Notes under the pieces: generated by a model
What the model was told of the DNA's origin: nothing
The model's input: only the letters and a program-made list of their open reading frames with translations
The model's database searches: none
NCBI GenBank assembly: GCA_029204225.1
Contig: CM055111.1
Location: 27,131,540-27,195,539 of the forward strand
From: Diphasiastrum complanatum
Taxonomy: Eukaryota; Streptophyta; Lycopodiopsida; Lycopodiales; Lycopodiaceae
Length of the DNA: 64,000 bases
Direction of reading: 5' to 3'
Translations under genes and position numbers: made by a program
Shown here: positions 9,071 through 22,700 of the stretch, piece by piece
How the letters are laid out: each line of letters opens with the position of its first letter
How positions within the stretch are numbered: position 1 is the stretch's first letter

Positions 9071-12000
9071 ATGGCTTCAATCAGCAACATGTAGAGCAAG
9101 ATCTGATTCTTCAGGATCTAACTTTCTAGCCTGGAAAGTTAAGACATCACTCATACTCAAGGTTTATTCCCCTGGGTGGATGGCACTGAAGAGATGCCTA
9201 TGACATCAGCCAAGGAGCTACGCGAGTGTAGGGAGAAAAACGACAAGGCAGTATCATCTTCCATTGAAGATAGTCTCACACTTGACTTGGCTACACTCTC
9301 CAAAGCTAAGGAGATGTGGGATGCATTGCTCACAAAATTTCAGACGAAATTAAGAAGTCAAATCATGATGCTAGAAGATCAATTGACGAATCTACAAAGG
9401 GATGGAAAAGACCTCACTTCTTTCTTGAGAAAGATGAAGGATCTATTTATATCACTACATAACTCTGGAGCAGAGAATGCAGTGTCAGTTGAGAAGCAGC
9501 TCACGTACCTATTGAGAGCCTTACCCAGATCATTCCAGACAACGAGGACCCTGCTCGCGAAAGATCCTACCATGAACCTCAAAAAGGCGATTGTCGAGAT
9601 TCAAGAGGAAGTCAAGGCCAGAGAACATCTTGATCACAAGGATGGTTCTGACCAGGCCCTCTGCGGCAACAAAGAAAAATCGAAGAAACAATTTAAGCCT
9701 AAGAGGGAGTCGAATCAGAGGGGGAACAAGCAAAAACAACTAGAGGAATAAAGGGAGGTCGAAGTAGCAAGGTGCAGACAAGAAGACTTGCGTGAGATGC
9801 AGAAGAGATGGGCATACAGTAGATACATGCTGGCTCAATCCCAAGATTGAGTGTATCCATTGCCACAAGAAGGATCACGCAGTCGTGGATTGTCGCCAGA
9901 ACCCGAGAAACAAATTAGCACAGAACAAACAGGAGAACAGCAACAGTTCATCCTATGTCGAGGAGCCCGATATCTCGAAGATGGGCGAAGAAAGAACGAA
10001 CAAAAACTGTTCGACCACCTACATCTGTGAAGACGTGTGTGGGCATCAACATCTGACACACATGAGGTGATTCTAGATTCAGGAGCCACCTCACACTTTG
10101 TGACATATAGACGAATAATGTCTGATTTCAGAAGTGCAGATCCTTCAAGATTCATAGTTCTTGGAGATGGATTTAGACATCAAGTGAACGGTATTGGTTC
10201 ACTGTGGCTCAACACCAACGGCAGAGACAGACGACTCGAAGACGTTCTGTTCATGTCTACTCTACAACAAGACTTGCTCTCTGTAGCAAGAATAGCAGAT
10301 GTAGGGATGCATGTAACATTTTCTGACGAAGCATGCAATGTGATTGATGCCAGTACCATAACTCTGATCACTCAAGGAAGAAGAAAAGGAAACCTATATC
10401 ATCTGAAGGTACGTCTACCTACAGATCAGGTGCATCAGACTCATGATGACCAGCCAGACACTCTGTGGCACAGAAGACTCTGCCACAGGAACTCAATGGC
10501 ACTTTACCAAGCAAGCCATCATGGAGCGATAACAGGGGTCAGCATCTCGAATGCAACCAGTTCGACCACCTGTGATGCATGTTTGAAGGGCAAGATATCA
10601 CGTACTCCATTCATCAAGGACTCCTACAAAATGACTAAGATTCTAGAGTTAGTGCATTCTGACATCTGCGGACCATTCAATGTGATCTCAATAGGAGGTT
10701 CAAAATATTATATAACCTTCATTGATGATTATAGCAAATTTGCCAAAGTGTATTTTATTCAGAATAAATCTGAAGCACTTAATAAATTTACAGAATATGT
10801 GAATTGGACTGAGAGATGTACAGGCAACAAGGTTAAGCATATCAGGACAGATCGAGGTGGCAAATACATCTCGAATTGCTTCACTGACTTCAACAATGAT
10901 CATGGCATCATTCACAGAAGGACTGCAGCCTACACACCGCAGCACAATGGTGTTGTAGAAAGACAGAACATGACCCTGATGGAAGCAGCCAGATGTATGA
11001 TGGCCTACTCGAAGGCTCCAAGGGTACTGTGGGCTGAAGCAGTAGCTACAGCTGCATACATCCAGAACAGGACAGGTAAGTCTGGTGTCCCTCACACAAT
11101 ACCACACGAGGTATGGTGGGGTAGAAAGCCCAACCTGTCTCACGTCAAAATTTTGGCTATGCAGCTTGTGCACATATTCTTGATAAGCTTCGAAAGAAGC
11201 TTGATGAGAAAGCCGAGCAAGGATTTCTGGTAGGTTATGACAACAATTCGTCATACTACAGAGTCTACCGGCCAGACACGAACACTGTAAAAATAGTGAG
11301 AGATGTCAGATTTGATGAGAGTAGGACAATGGCCAATGACGATCCTATTAGCTACGAAGTTCTGGAGAAACAGTACTATGACCTGTCACAAGTGACGAAG
11401 AGAGCAGAGGACGAACATGAAAATGAAGATTTTTGAGTCGTCTCCCATTCAAGCGACGAATCTGAAGAAGAAAGATTCGAGAGGTAGCCTGTGGCCGCAG
11501 TTCTCGTAAACCAAGATGGTTCCAGACCAAGCAGAGCAAACAAAGGCAAAGGCATTGCTGTCCCAGGAGGATCTCCTAGAAGGTCGACAAGACCACGAAG
11601 AGCGCCAGCAAGATACGTGCCAGATAGTTCAGCTTCCACATCAGAAGAGTTCTGCGGATTTAGTGACAAACCACAGACTTTCGAGGAAGCGATTGACAAT
11701 CCAAAAAAGGACAAATGGATTCAAGCCATGAACGAAGAGATGGAGTCCATGAGGAAGAACCATGTATGGACATTGGAGCCATTACCACATAAGCACAAGA
11801 CTGTCAAATGCAAATGCGTTTTCAAGCTCAAATACGGACCAGATGGGGATGGCACGAAATACAAGGCAAGATTGGTAGCGAAGGGATTTTCTCAGAGATA
11901 TGGTATCAACTAATTTGAAACCTTCTCTCCTGTCGTCAAACATTCGTCCCTACGTCTGTTATTTGCATATGCAGTAGCTTATGACCTCAAGATCCACATT

Positions 12001-12234
12001 GTGGACGAGAAGACAGCCTTCTTGCATGGCGAACTAGACGAAGAGGTCTATATGGATCAACCCCCAGGATATGTCTCAGACTCACTTCCTGACTATGCAT
12101 GCAGAATGCATAGAAGCATCTATGATCTAAAACAATTAGCCCAAAAATGGTACAAGAAGAAGGAGCAAATCATTGAATGCAGACAAACACATAGAACGAC
12201 GAATGTGATCAGTACATGTCAAGATAGAAGGATA
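9071..12234 (+). mobile_element. Ty1/Copia retrotransposon gag-pol, decayed and 3'-truncated
   Basis: Gag begins near 9071 (MASISN) and reads best from 9176 to 9751, ending in Lys-rich sequence; a knuckle follows at 9855-9900 (CIHCHKKDHAVVDC, C-x2-C-x4-H-x4-C). At 10037-11233 one frame holds the protease motif LDSGATSHF, the pre-integrase zinc domain (LWHRRLCHRN ... CDACLKGK) and the integrase core with HSDICGPF, IRTDRGGKY and NGVVERQN, i.e. the D, D, E set. Reverse transcriptase starts at about 11640 (TFEEAIDNPKKDKWIQAMNEEM, KYKARLVAKGFSQ) and continues past a TAA at 11911 with KTAFLHGELDEEVYM. It stops near 12234, before the YVDD box and RNase H, where Gypsy sequence begins. Order PR-IN-RT makes it Copia. 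Several frameshifts: not autonomous. Confidence 0.9.
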
Positions 12235-12820
12235 CTATCTAAGTTGACTCCCATTCACTACAGTATCTAAGGGGATGCCTTCAAGTGTTTTAAGGCAGGC
12301 ATATTCGGAAGAAAAGATTTGATCAATAACGTATGGCCCTTGTCTGGTGAATTTCAACTTTCCTTTATGTGCTTTTGTCTGATATAAGAGGACCTTATTC
12401 CCCTCTTTAAACTCCTTGATCTTAATTAAACAATCATGCAATCTTTTTGTCTACGCTTGTGAACCTGTTGTGCATGGACACTGATGGTACAGGTTTCACA
12501 GAGCTTTTTAAGATCAAATAGGCGATTGGCTAAGATTTTTTTGGAATCTAATTGCAGATCATAGGCCAGGCGTAAAGATGGAACATAAAATTCAACTGGC
12601 ATAATGACTTCCTGACCATAAGTCAACTGAAAAGGGGTAGATCCATTAGATTTCTTAGGAGTTCAGCGATAAGCCCAAAGTGCGACATGTAACTTCATTT
12701 TCCAATACGACCTACTGGCCTCTACGGTCTTAGTGAGGATTTCGCATAAGATTTTATTCGTGGACTCAGCTTGTCCATTGCATCGCGGGTGATAAGGGGC
12801 ACTTTTCCTATGGACCATAG
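12235..12820 (-). mobile_element. Gypsy integrase C-terminal scrap
   Basis: On the minus strand it reads HPRCNGQAESTNKIL, LWAYR, a stop, TPFQLTYGQEVIMPVEF, LANRLFDLKKLCET and VHKRRQKDCMI, ending in a short tail with NGSQLR. It is the same family as the Gypsy integrase at 30290-30480 and 40110-40690 (PRCNGQAKSTNKIL, LTYGQEAVMPMEF). It abuts the truncated Copia reverse transcriptase at 12234 and a different Copia at about 12826. No LTR or target duplication marks the joints, so it likely came by recombination or repair. Confidence 0.85.
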
Positions 12821-12829
12821 TAAGTGTTC

Positions 12830-13271
12830 AATCACAACATTCTGAATCTTCAATGTTCGATCATGTTGCAGTCATTTTCTCCATGATCTTTTTTAATGTG
12901 TTGAGATGACTGGAAATGGTGTCTGCATCAGACATTCTGAGTGTGAAGAATTCCTTCCTCAGATGTAGTTTGGAAGTGACATCTCTGATGTCATAGAGTG
13001 TAGCTAGAATGTTCCAAGCATCCTTGGCTATCTATGCAGATCGAATATGACTGGAGTCTCTGATATTCAAAGTGATCAAGGCAAATGCCTTGCCATCTCG
13101 TTGCCTCCATTTGGTGATGCTAGCTGCATCAGCCTCTGGCTTGATTTCAGTATGATCAACTATGTCCCATAGTTCTTTGGCTAGTAGAACGACTTTCATC
13201 TTGAACTTCCAGAGATGGTAGTTCTCTCCATTGAGCTTGTCAATCAGAGAAGAGCTAGAAGTAGAATCCAT
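12830..13271 (-). mobile_element. Copia gag N-terminal part, minus strand
   Basis: Starts at 13271 with MDSTSSSSLIDKLNGENYHL and WKFKMKVVLLAKELWDIV, then past a stop IAKDAWNILATLYDIRDVTS and KLHLRKEFFTLRMSDADTIS. This is DUF4219 plus UBN2 of Copia gag. The start lies 31 bases inside the PBS, as expected for a 5' end. Sequence beyond about 12830 is lost to the Gypsy scrap. Confidence 0.85.
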
Positions 13272-13301
13272 TCTGGTATAGTATCGATATTGTTGGTTAC
13301 T

Positions 13302-13752
13302 GCTCTATTACCATGTTGGAAATAAAAGAAAATCGATATTTGCAGTGAAAGTGGTGAGCAGGTGGTGCGTGGATCGGAAATGTGGCAGTTACCAGTAAAG
13401 ATCGAGTTCAAGATAAATCAGATATTACAATGCGCAAATAGAATAGAGTAGTAGTAGAACGATGCACTCTGATTGATATAAAAAACGTGAATACAAGAGC
13501 GTGAAGCTGGGCGCAAATACCAGGCTTCAGCTGAAAATCGTTGATCGTAGAATAATGGAATACATCAATACTAACTAACTGATTCTAAACTTACTTAACC
13601 ATTGATCCTCGTTAGAGAATAATGTTTGAATCATTGTTACAAAAGATAGGACGTTGACTCCATCATTGATGATTGGAAGTCAGTTGATCAGTGCATTGGA
13701 ATCCTAAGTTAATCTACTTACAGTCCCACAGAAGGTAGCCGTTATTTTAACA
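13302..13752 (-). repeat. 5' LTR (13314-13752) and PBS (13302-13313) of the minus-strand Copia
   Basis: The complement of 13302-13313 is TGGTAATAGAGC, a tRNA-iMet PBS with two changes. Directly beyond it the LTR begins TGTTGGAAATAA (plus strand) and ends TTTTAACA at 13752, giving TG..CA ends with a TGTT/AACA pair. Length 439 bp. The matching 3' LTR is not in the window. Confidence 0.7.
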
Positions 13753-13789
13753 GTATGTGAGTCAAATTTTCTAATTAACACTATCGGAA

Positions 13790-14010
13790 AATATACAAAG
13801 GGTCGGATAATTTACAAAGGGTCAGATAATTTACAAAGGGTCGGATTTATTCAAAGGGTCGGATTTATTAGACCCGATCCGATTCAGGGTCGAAGACGTC
13901 CAGATATTTTTCGCCTCAATCCGATCCGATCCGGGGTCGAAAAATTACATTTTGATGGGATTGACATTGGGTCGGAAAATTCGCTTGGGTCGGAAAAAAT
14001 CAATCCTGAA
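13790..14010. repeat. Clustered GGGTCGGA(A/T) repeats
   Basis: ACAAAGGGTCGGATAATTT and variants repeat at 13796-13865 with a spacing of 16-23 bases. Further GGGTCGGAAAA copies lie near 13972 and 13990, and GATCCGATCC-type complements near 13873 and 13924. The rest of 13753-15246 shows no gene; a short (ATCTAGC)n run is at about 14703-14727. Confidence 0.6.
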
Positions 14011-15246
14011 TTTTTTGATTCTTTGCTAAAATTTCAAGCCTTCATATGTTTGTGTAATTTTTCAGAATAAGTATGAACAGGTGTCATGATGCTCATTAGT
14101 GGCTTGATAGGTGCATCAAATAGTGTAAAGTTTGTAATGTATGAGTAAATTACGAGTTTACTATTATTTACACACATGGTCATCAAAATGCATAAGTATT
14201 CTTGTATATTGATTTTGAGAATGTTGTCTTTTAAACATTAAAAGGCATATTCTAAACTATCAAAGAGACCTCACCTATTTTTTTGGCATATTATGACTTT
14301 TAATGGGTCAAAAATAAATTTGAAAAAAGGAGAGTACAACCCACAAAGATAGCAAGTGAGACCCATGGAAAATTTGTAGTTTTAAAAAGGGCTCTCTATC
14401 ACCATTCATTATGCTTGGCAAAGGTCTTTTATAGTGACCTTTACATCCCATTCATGGCTCGGTCTAATGGTCTTTTGCATTTCTTTTATCCGGTGCAAAG
14501 GCCACTAATAAGGCCATTGACTGACACATAAAGACCTGCCTAAAAGCTAGCACAATTTGACAATAGTTTACGACAAGACCTTAACAAAAAAACACATCAA
14601 AAGAACCTTAATGAATTTTCAGGATTCACAATTAACAATTTCACTAGAGAGGTAATTTAGAATAAATAGTGGTAATTTCTTAAAATCGATTTCTCTTTGT
14701 TAATCTAGCATCTAGCATCTAGCATCTCATGAGAAACTCCAATCAAAAAAACATTTTACACTTACAAGGTTGAGCACTACCATCCAATCTCACAAGGAAA
14801 TTGAAGTCTCAATAAAGTTGGCAAAAATTACTAATCAATGAGAGAGTATCCCACAAAATAATTAATGCAATGCTTATCATTAGAAAAGTGGGTGAAACAA
14901 CACAATTTCAATAGAAGCCAATTGTATGAAAAATGATGATGTAGAAAGACACTTTTCTATAAGCAGAACATAGTGTACAAAGCTTGATCAAGCTCTCAAT
15001 GAAACATGAAAAGATCTATTGCATGCCAAAAGATGGAATGCAATAGAACTTAGAAAGAAGTACTTGAGGAAAATGAGAAAATTAAGGGAATAGTAAGGGC
15101 CATTTTAGACTTCAATGTCTGGCAAGTCCCAAATTTGAAATAAAATTCTCCCATTGGTCTAGGGAGAATAAAGCCCATTTTTTGGACTTTCACACATTGC
15201 CTAGCATGTTGAGTTGCAAAGACAACTTAAGTAAAATGGACTAATA
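14011..15246. other. No gene recognised
   Basis: AT-rich sequence without ORFs of note, LTR ends or splice-like structure. Confidence 0.4.
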
Positions 15247-15650
15247 GATGGCGAGATTCAAATGGGCAAATCAAATTAGCACTTACCAACCAAGTTTGAA
15301 AGGAGGGTGGCTCTCAACTCACTTGCCAAGGTTCAAAAAAGGGGTGACAATTGAAAGGGATTTGACATTAGTGTGAAACAATCTAGAGCCACCGTGGTCT
15401 TTAGCAAAGGGTCGTTCAGATTGTCTTTATGTCAAATGGAGGCCCTGACTGAAGGGCCTTCCTCTATGTGAGTCACTTGGACTAGCAAGTAGTTGTGAGA
15501 TACTTTGCTAGAAATCGTGGTTGTTTTAGAACTTTGGATTGTTTCACACTAGGGTAAAGTTCCTCTCATTTGTCGGCCATTTAAACCTTGGCAAGTGTGA
15601 GTCGGTGGCCACGCCCCTGCTAATTGGCTAGATTGATTCTCGCCATTCCA
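15247..15650. mobile_element. Foldback / MITE-like element with long imperfect inverted arms
   Basis: The two halves pair over nearly 200 bases each, centred near 15455. Matching blocks are ATGGCGAGATTC (15249) with the complement of GATTCTCGCCAT (15635), CTCACTTGCCAAGGTT (about 15319) with the complement of AACCTTGGCAAGTGTGAG, and TAGTGTGAAACAATC (15369-15383) with GATTGTTTCACACTA (15537-15551). The inner blocks CTTTAGCAAAG/CTTTGCTAGAAA also pair. No coding capacity and no certain target duplication. It lies about 0.4 kb upstream of the phosphorylase 5' UTR. Confidence 0.65.
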
Positions 15651-15959
15651 TTCCCAGCAATAGAGGTAGTCCTTGTCCTTGGGTGGACACATAGCCTCTA
15701 GCACCTATAGGGTTCAAGGCCAAGGGAGAGCAGAGACGTAAACCTTGCCTCTATTATTGAACACTTTGTAAAATAATAAAATAATTAGGAGAGCCTTGAG
15801 TAACGGATGACAAATGGCGGCTGAGAATATGTAGCAACGTGTCGGCTCTTGATTTGGCGTGGAATATACTGGTCCAGCCGCCAGACAAAAATTGGCAGCC
15901 CACCCATCCAGTGGGGGCCCATGGGACCACGATGGCGGCCACCCTTCCCCCCTTCGTCT

Positions 15960-16726
15960 TTTCGCCTTTCTCCTCTTTTCCTTTCCTGGAGACATCGATA
16001 AAAACTGTGGATTCTTCTCTCTTCTCGTTCTATCTCTCGGCAAATCTCTTCGCCTACGTGCATGCAAGCGCATCGCATTCAACGCGAACAGGTAAATGCA
16101 TGCTTTTGTGTTTATCTGATTTGCCTGTAGTGATTCTATGAATGTAATATGAGAAGATATGGTGTATGATCAGTTGAGTTGGAAGAATTGAAAAGTTTCG
16201 AGTATTGTAATGTGCTAAAGATCCTCCTTACTTGTACCTCTCCTATTGGGCATTGTTGTACTTGTACCTCTCCTGTTGGGCATTGTTGGTTGAAGGTATA
16301 GATCCATAATAGGCTAAGGTAAGGTTCAATTTGCTTTCGCTGCTGTGGTCTGTTTGATTCCTGTGGGTGACTGCAAGAAGTGATTGATTTTATCTGTATT
16401 TTATCATTAGTTGTGGAGGGGATTTCTGCCTGCATGATCGGAACGGGTCTAATGAAATCTCTGGATTTGTGATGTTTTTGTTCAATTTTGCTTTGGTTGG
16501 TTGAAGTAAGTTAAGCATAGTTATTGTTCTTATTTCTTGAAGGTGTATTGATCTTTGGTCTGAATGTTCTATTTTCTGTTCGTTGGTTAAGGAGTGGATT
16601 GAGCATAGATAATGATTCTCTTTCTTGAGATAATATTGTAGATGCATATGGTTGAAATGTGCCTCTTACTAGGCATCCAACTGGCTTCTTCAATTTGCAG
16701 GGAAAGAGAAAAGAACGGAACTTGCG
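15960..16726 (+). promoter_or_regulatory. Phosphorylase 5' UTR with leader intron (16092-16700)
   Basis: A CT-rich leader (TCTTCTCTCTTCTCGTTC near 16012) ends with GAACAG at 16091, followed by donor GTAAATG. An acceptor CAATTTGCAG ends at 16700, 26 bases before the ATG at 16727. A 30-bp direct duplication (CTTGTACCTCTCCT...) lies inside the intron at 16231-16290. The transcription start was not located. Confidence 0.6.
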
Positions 16727-19700
16727 ATGGCCCCAGCATTGGTAGCAAACGGATCGGTTAAGGCCGATGCAGCGAATCCAGGTTCATCGCCAGCCATTCC
16801 TTCGCGAGCAATACCTCCTATAGCTCATCCCACGCCTGAAGATGCTTTCGGAGTTGCTGCTAACATTCAGTATCATGCTCAGTATTCCCCTCATTTTTCT
16901 CCCTTCAAGTTTGAAGTTGAGCAGGCTTTTTTCTCGACAGCTGAAAGCGTTCGTGATACACTTATCCAGGTTTCACAGCCTCTCAGCTCTCAATTCTATA
17001 ATAATGCATTTGCATTCCATGTAGATTCTGCTTCTTGTTATCAGGCGGATAATAATGACAACAAGCACCCAGAACAATGCATCATATCTTACAATAAGGA
17101 GGAATTGTTCGAAAGGAAATTTTTTTTTTTTTTGAGATTGGGAAAATGTTAGGAACTTTACAATTTCCGCCTAAAAAATTGGTAGACGGCATCTGGTGAA
17201 AAGGTTCGCGATCTAATTCCTATCCTCAGCTGTTCCGAAATTTCTGTTCTTGAGCTTTTTGATTGATTACTTCAAATGAAGCATATCACAGTCAGCTGAT
17301 ATGCGATAAGCTCAGATATGATCTTATGAAACGTAAACCGTTGATTTGTTGTGCATTTTGCAGAGATGGAATGCGACTTATGAACACTTTCAAAAGTCGG
17401 ACCCAAAGCACATACATTACATTTCTATGGAGTATCTCCAGGGCAGAGCTCTAACCAATGCCCTTGGCAATCTTGGCCTGACAGACGCTTACGCAGCAGC
17501 ACTCTATAAGCTGGGTTATGATCTGGAGAACGTAGTAGAACAGGTAGGTTATTGTGATTTGTTTACGGGCAGCAATGTTCATTGCAATGTAACATGTTCT
17601 GTTGTGGTGCGTTGCGATGTATCGTATTGTGCAATTGATACAAAACGTGACAGGATCAAGAATTTAGGTGTAGAACACTATCAGAACTATGCAATCTTTT
17701 CTCGGCGAAGGTTTTGCATGCTAGCTTGATAGAGTAGCAGTGAATCACCTTCCTTTTCCACTGTTGAATGAATAGTTGGAGAACTATTCATTCCGCCTAT
17801 AAGATTTTGAGGGTTAGTTGGAGAAGCAGAAGTTTTCCTCCATGCTGAGTTTCATCATGTAGAACCTTATGCTTCTAGGATAGACTACCAGAAAAGTACT
17901 TCTCTGAGATTCTAGTAAGTCTTATTTACCTGGAAGGACGACTTATGGTGGAATATGGAAGAAGCTAGCAGAAGATGAGGATACAAGCCTATCCTTGACT
18001 ACATTTAAAAATAGGTAGTTAGGTTCTGGTGAATCTTATTTAGCTGGCAGGTGGAAAATAAGATATTTACGGCAATCAAGCAGAAAAAGCGTTAACTCAG
18101 AATAATGTGCTTGAAAATGGAGTGCAAGACGCTAAGGACCAACAATCATGCACAGCCAGATGAAAATGGATCAGATTGGAGAGATCAATTTAGGAGTTGA
18201 TGGGAACAGGGTGCCAGTTCTCCTCTAAGCCTCTACCTTTCAGAATTATGATATTAGTTTGAGAAGTAGAGGTTTATGTTGGAAAAGTACAGCCACTGAA
18301 GCATTTTGAAAATTCATGCCATCTGAAAGAATGTTTGTAACTTCCATAGGATGAGCATAGTGTTGCTTTTCTGTTGTGCAATCTGAGATGTTGTAGCAGA
18401 AATATCTTTTTAAATTTTAAACTAATCCTATGTACAATAATCTCCACTTCTGCTCTATAGATTAGACTCCTATGTCTTTCCAGCAAAATGTTTGTGATGG
18501 AAACTGTAATGGTGTAGCTAGTTGAGATAAAAGTAATATTGCATTTGATTTATTTAGGTTTATCAAGGCAAGATTGCACCTGAAAGTTTCTGATCTTGGT
18601 GGTAATCGCAATATCTACCAGGAAAAAGACCCAGCTCTTGGAAATGGAGGTTTGGGAAGACTAGCTTCATGCTTTCTTGATTCCTTGGCAACTCTCAATC
18701 TTCCAGCATGGGGGTATGGCTTGCGCTACAAATATGGCCTTTTCAAGCAGCTTATCACAAAGAAAGGACAGGAAGAGTATGCTGAAGACTGGCTTGAGGT
18801 GAACTTTGGACCAAAGTGTATCAAGCTTGTAGTTCCAAAATCTGTGGGCACATGGTGCATGACTAACCAAAACTTTGATGATTTCACTTTTCTCTCTTTT
18901 TTATTCATATGGGTATGCAGAAATTCAGTCCTTGGGAAATTGTGAGGCATGATATTGTCTACCCTATTCGTTTCTTCGGAAAAGTGAAAGTTGACCCAAA
19001 TGGGAGGTAAGTGCTTATTGCACAAGTTATCTGTTATATTTTTCCACTACACGTCTCTTGCCAGAATACTCACTACTTGCAGCTACATGTTGGTTCTAAC
19101 TTCTCATGTGTACACTTTGGAGCATCATTGCCCATTTCAGAATGGAACACGTTCTGGAATGTGTTCCTTTTTGGGACTTGACCGAAAAAAAAAATCAAAA
19201 TATACGCAATTTTTAAATAAAGGATGCAAATAAAAAAGCGAACCTGTATCATTTAGCAAAACTGCTCTTTCTGGTGAACCATTGGCTCCAAATGATGAGA
19301 CACTAGGAGCTGAGTCTGAGCAAGGTTGTGAACCATATACTCAGATCGTCAGCAAGCAGATGGTGGGCATATTTATCACCATCTGGGTATGAAGAGAACT
19401 CTGTCGCCATGTGCATAGCTTGAAAGTTTTGTGTGTTGGGTGTGGACTAATGGGCTACTATGGAAATAAGGTGATTTATCTTGCCTTTGAACGATCTTTA
19501 ACATACAGGTAAGCTTATAAAAGTAGTTCACATCAAACTTGCTCCTTTGCAAGGATTCCCTCTGTCAAGATTTTCATGCCTGCTGGTTACTATCATGTAG
19601 TTTAAAATCCTTGGCTTAAACAACAAAAAATATCTTTTCAAATTCTCCCTCTCCCTCTCCCTCTCCCTCTCTCTCTCTCTCGTAGAGAATCATTCACAAA

Positions 19701-22700
19701 AAATCAAGGGATATCCTTGCAGAGAGCCAATGAGAGACCGGTAATAAGCTAATCTCTAACCACTCATCAGGTACATTAGCATGAGGAGTTACCTAAGAAA
19801 ATGAACAACACAGCAACATAGTCAAGCTAATATAAAGTGTCACTGGGCCTGTCATTTAAAATTATAGCAGGAGAGTGAGAGAGACTTGTATGTTAAAAGT
19901 TATCAAATAATAGAACTGTTTCCTGTATGGAGGTTTAAGATAACTTGGTAAATGAAAAGCTTTGTAGACTAAAGAATCCTGGATTAGCTGTAACTTGAAT
20001 ATTAGAGGACTGGTGGATTCATTGATTGTGAAGATGTAATGATCAAAAAGTATGTTCAAAGCTTAGAAACCTGTCCCGACCCTTTTGGGCCGGAACATAC
20101 TGTATGTTCCATACAGTACGTTCTGGAACATACTGAATAGGAGCATTTTTTTTAAAATAAAAAAATCAGGTATTAAAACTCCTGTTTCGAAGATTTGTCA
20201 TTTAGGCTTCTAATCAAAAGTTTAAAGCTCCATGCGTTCATCTAGGACTAATGGAAGAAAACTGATCTCCCTGCCTTTTTCTTTCCTTCTTGTATGTCCT
20301 ATGTGGCTGAGTGGAGTCAGCCTCTGTGATTGATCTGCTGTAAAATACTAGTTAAAGAAGTGGTTGCGAAGAAAAAATCTTGCTAACATGTGGATTGTCT
20401 GTCCAGACGGAAGTGGGTTGGAGGTGAACAGCTTCAAGCACTTGCGTACGATATTCCTATTCCAGGGTTCAAGACAAAGAACACCATTAGTCTTCGCATC
20501 TGGGAGGCAAAGTCTCCTCCTCGAGATTTCAATCTTGCCGCCTTCAATGCAGGAAAGCATCAGGAAGCTGTTGACTTGCACTTCAAAGCTGAACAGGTAG
20601 AGATATTTTTTGCTGGTAGAAGCAGGTGATCTTTGTTCATCAACTGTTAGTTTTGTATACAGACGATAGTAATGGCTACACCTTCCTTTGTAGTCCATCA
20701 GTTCAACTGTGAAGATATATATACATTCTTGATTTCAAATTCTAGAGAGATTAACTTTATAGAGGAAATTTTAAAAACCTTCTAACTAGTTGCCAATAAT
20801 AGATCTGTGCAGTTTTGTACCCTGGAGACGAGACAGAAGATGGGAAACTTCTCAGGTTGAAGCAACAGTATTTGCTATGCAGTGCTTCTTTACAAGTATG
20901 TCTACTTGCTGTTATTGACTTCTTTCTCTTTAAAATCAAATGTCGTGTGTACCAAATAAACATTTGTATATGAGACATTCTACAGAAATTAGCTCAATAG
21001 GTTCCTCTGACCCTGTTGTACAATTTCAATGTGCATAGAATTGCAGTTTCATGCTAAAAAATGTCGTAGGCTTTTCTAAGTATGGTGGAAGTAATGACTT
21101 GCAAGTTGCAGGATATCTTGACGAGGTTCAAGGACAGACGCTCTCAAGACTCTTTTTCCTGGGCTGAACTTCCAAACAAGGTAGCTGTGCAGATGAATGA
21201 TACTCACCCTACTTTAGCAATTCCAGAGCTCATGAGACTCCTTATTGATGAGGAGGGTCTTGGATGGGAAGAAGCTTGGGCAATCACATCCAGGTTTGCA
21301 CAATGCTTTTCCAGCCAACCTCCCAGCATTTTCTCTTTATCATGTAAGCTACCATAACAACCATTAATCATTTTTTGGAAGGCTTTGATTGCAATGCTGT
21401 AAAAATTCTTGGTTGTAGATTTATGTTAAAAAAGGATTAATCTGGTCAATGTTGTACTGGATATGCATGTACAAAAGTTATTGTTGAAGTCCCTGTGATG
21501 AAAGTAGGATCAATTTATGAAAGTATATGTTGGAACCTTTGCAAGACCTGAGACCTCAACATGTGATTGTCTTTTGATATAGAAATGTTGTCTTCTATGC
21601 AAATTAACAGCACCTAATGTTCGTGGATGTATCTTATTCATCTGACATGAACATCAAGGTCATATTGTTATCTCTAGTTACTACGCGTACTGGAGTTGAT
21701 AATCTGAGATTGTATGAGATAAAACTATAAAGTCAAAATTCTTACATTCTTCTTTTATTAAATTGAGATAGATCCTGAAAGAAGTATTTATACATTCAGA
21801 TGACTAGTTGTTTCTCTATCGAGTGGAACATTTTCTGTGAAGCATTTTCTAGTTATTTCTCTTTTTGAGTGGAACATTTTCTTTGAAGCATTTTCTAGTA
21901 TATTCCAGTAGTCACGTATTACTTATAAGTTTGAACTGCTGAATTGTGAGTCAATCATAGTACGGTGGCATATACAAACCATACCGTGCTGCCTGAGGCT
22001 CTTGAAAAGTGGTCTCAAGTTGTGATGTCGAAACTGTTGCCCCGACATGTGGAGATCATTACTGAGATTGATAAGCAGGTGCAGCTTCAATTCATTCTCT
22101 GAATTATTTTCAAATATACTTCTCCCAAATTCTAACAGAGTTTTGCTTTTAGCTGAAGTTAAAATAGAGATATTTCATGTGCTTTTTCTCTACTGGACTA
22201 TGTAATCAAGAAACACTACAGGTTTCAAGATGTATCAGATTGTTTTTTAATATCTGGGTGTTTTTTACTTCTAAAGATTGTCATTTTGCTTTCTTGCAGT
22301 TTCATGCCTTGGTTCGTGAAATTAGACCTGACCTAGAGGAGAAATTGAATGGGCTTGCTATCTTGGACAATTCCAAACCTGACAAGCCTCTCGTTCGCAT
22401 GGCAAATTTGTGTGTCATATCTTCCCATTCAGTATGGTTCTTCAGGTCCCACTTATTTGTCTACACTTTAAGCTGTCAAATTTTTGTGATTACTTTTTTC
22501 ATATAGTGCAGCAAATACAGATGAGTAATCCAGCTTCACAAGAGCATTTGCACCAAGTTACATTCAGGAAACACTCTAATGTGCAGCAGCAATGATCTTA
22601 AATTCAAGACTTGTTGGATTTATCATGACCTTGAAATAATAGAATGCATGCATTTGCATCATTTCACAATGTGCATGTAATAAAACGTAAAATAAGTTGC

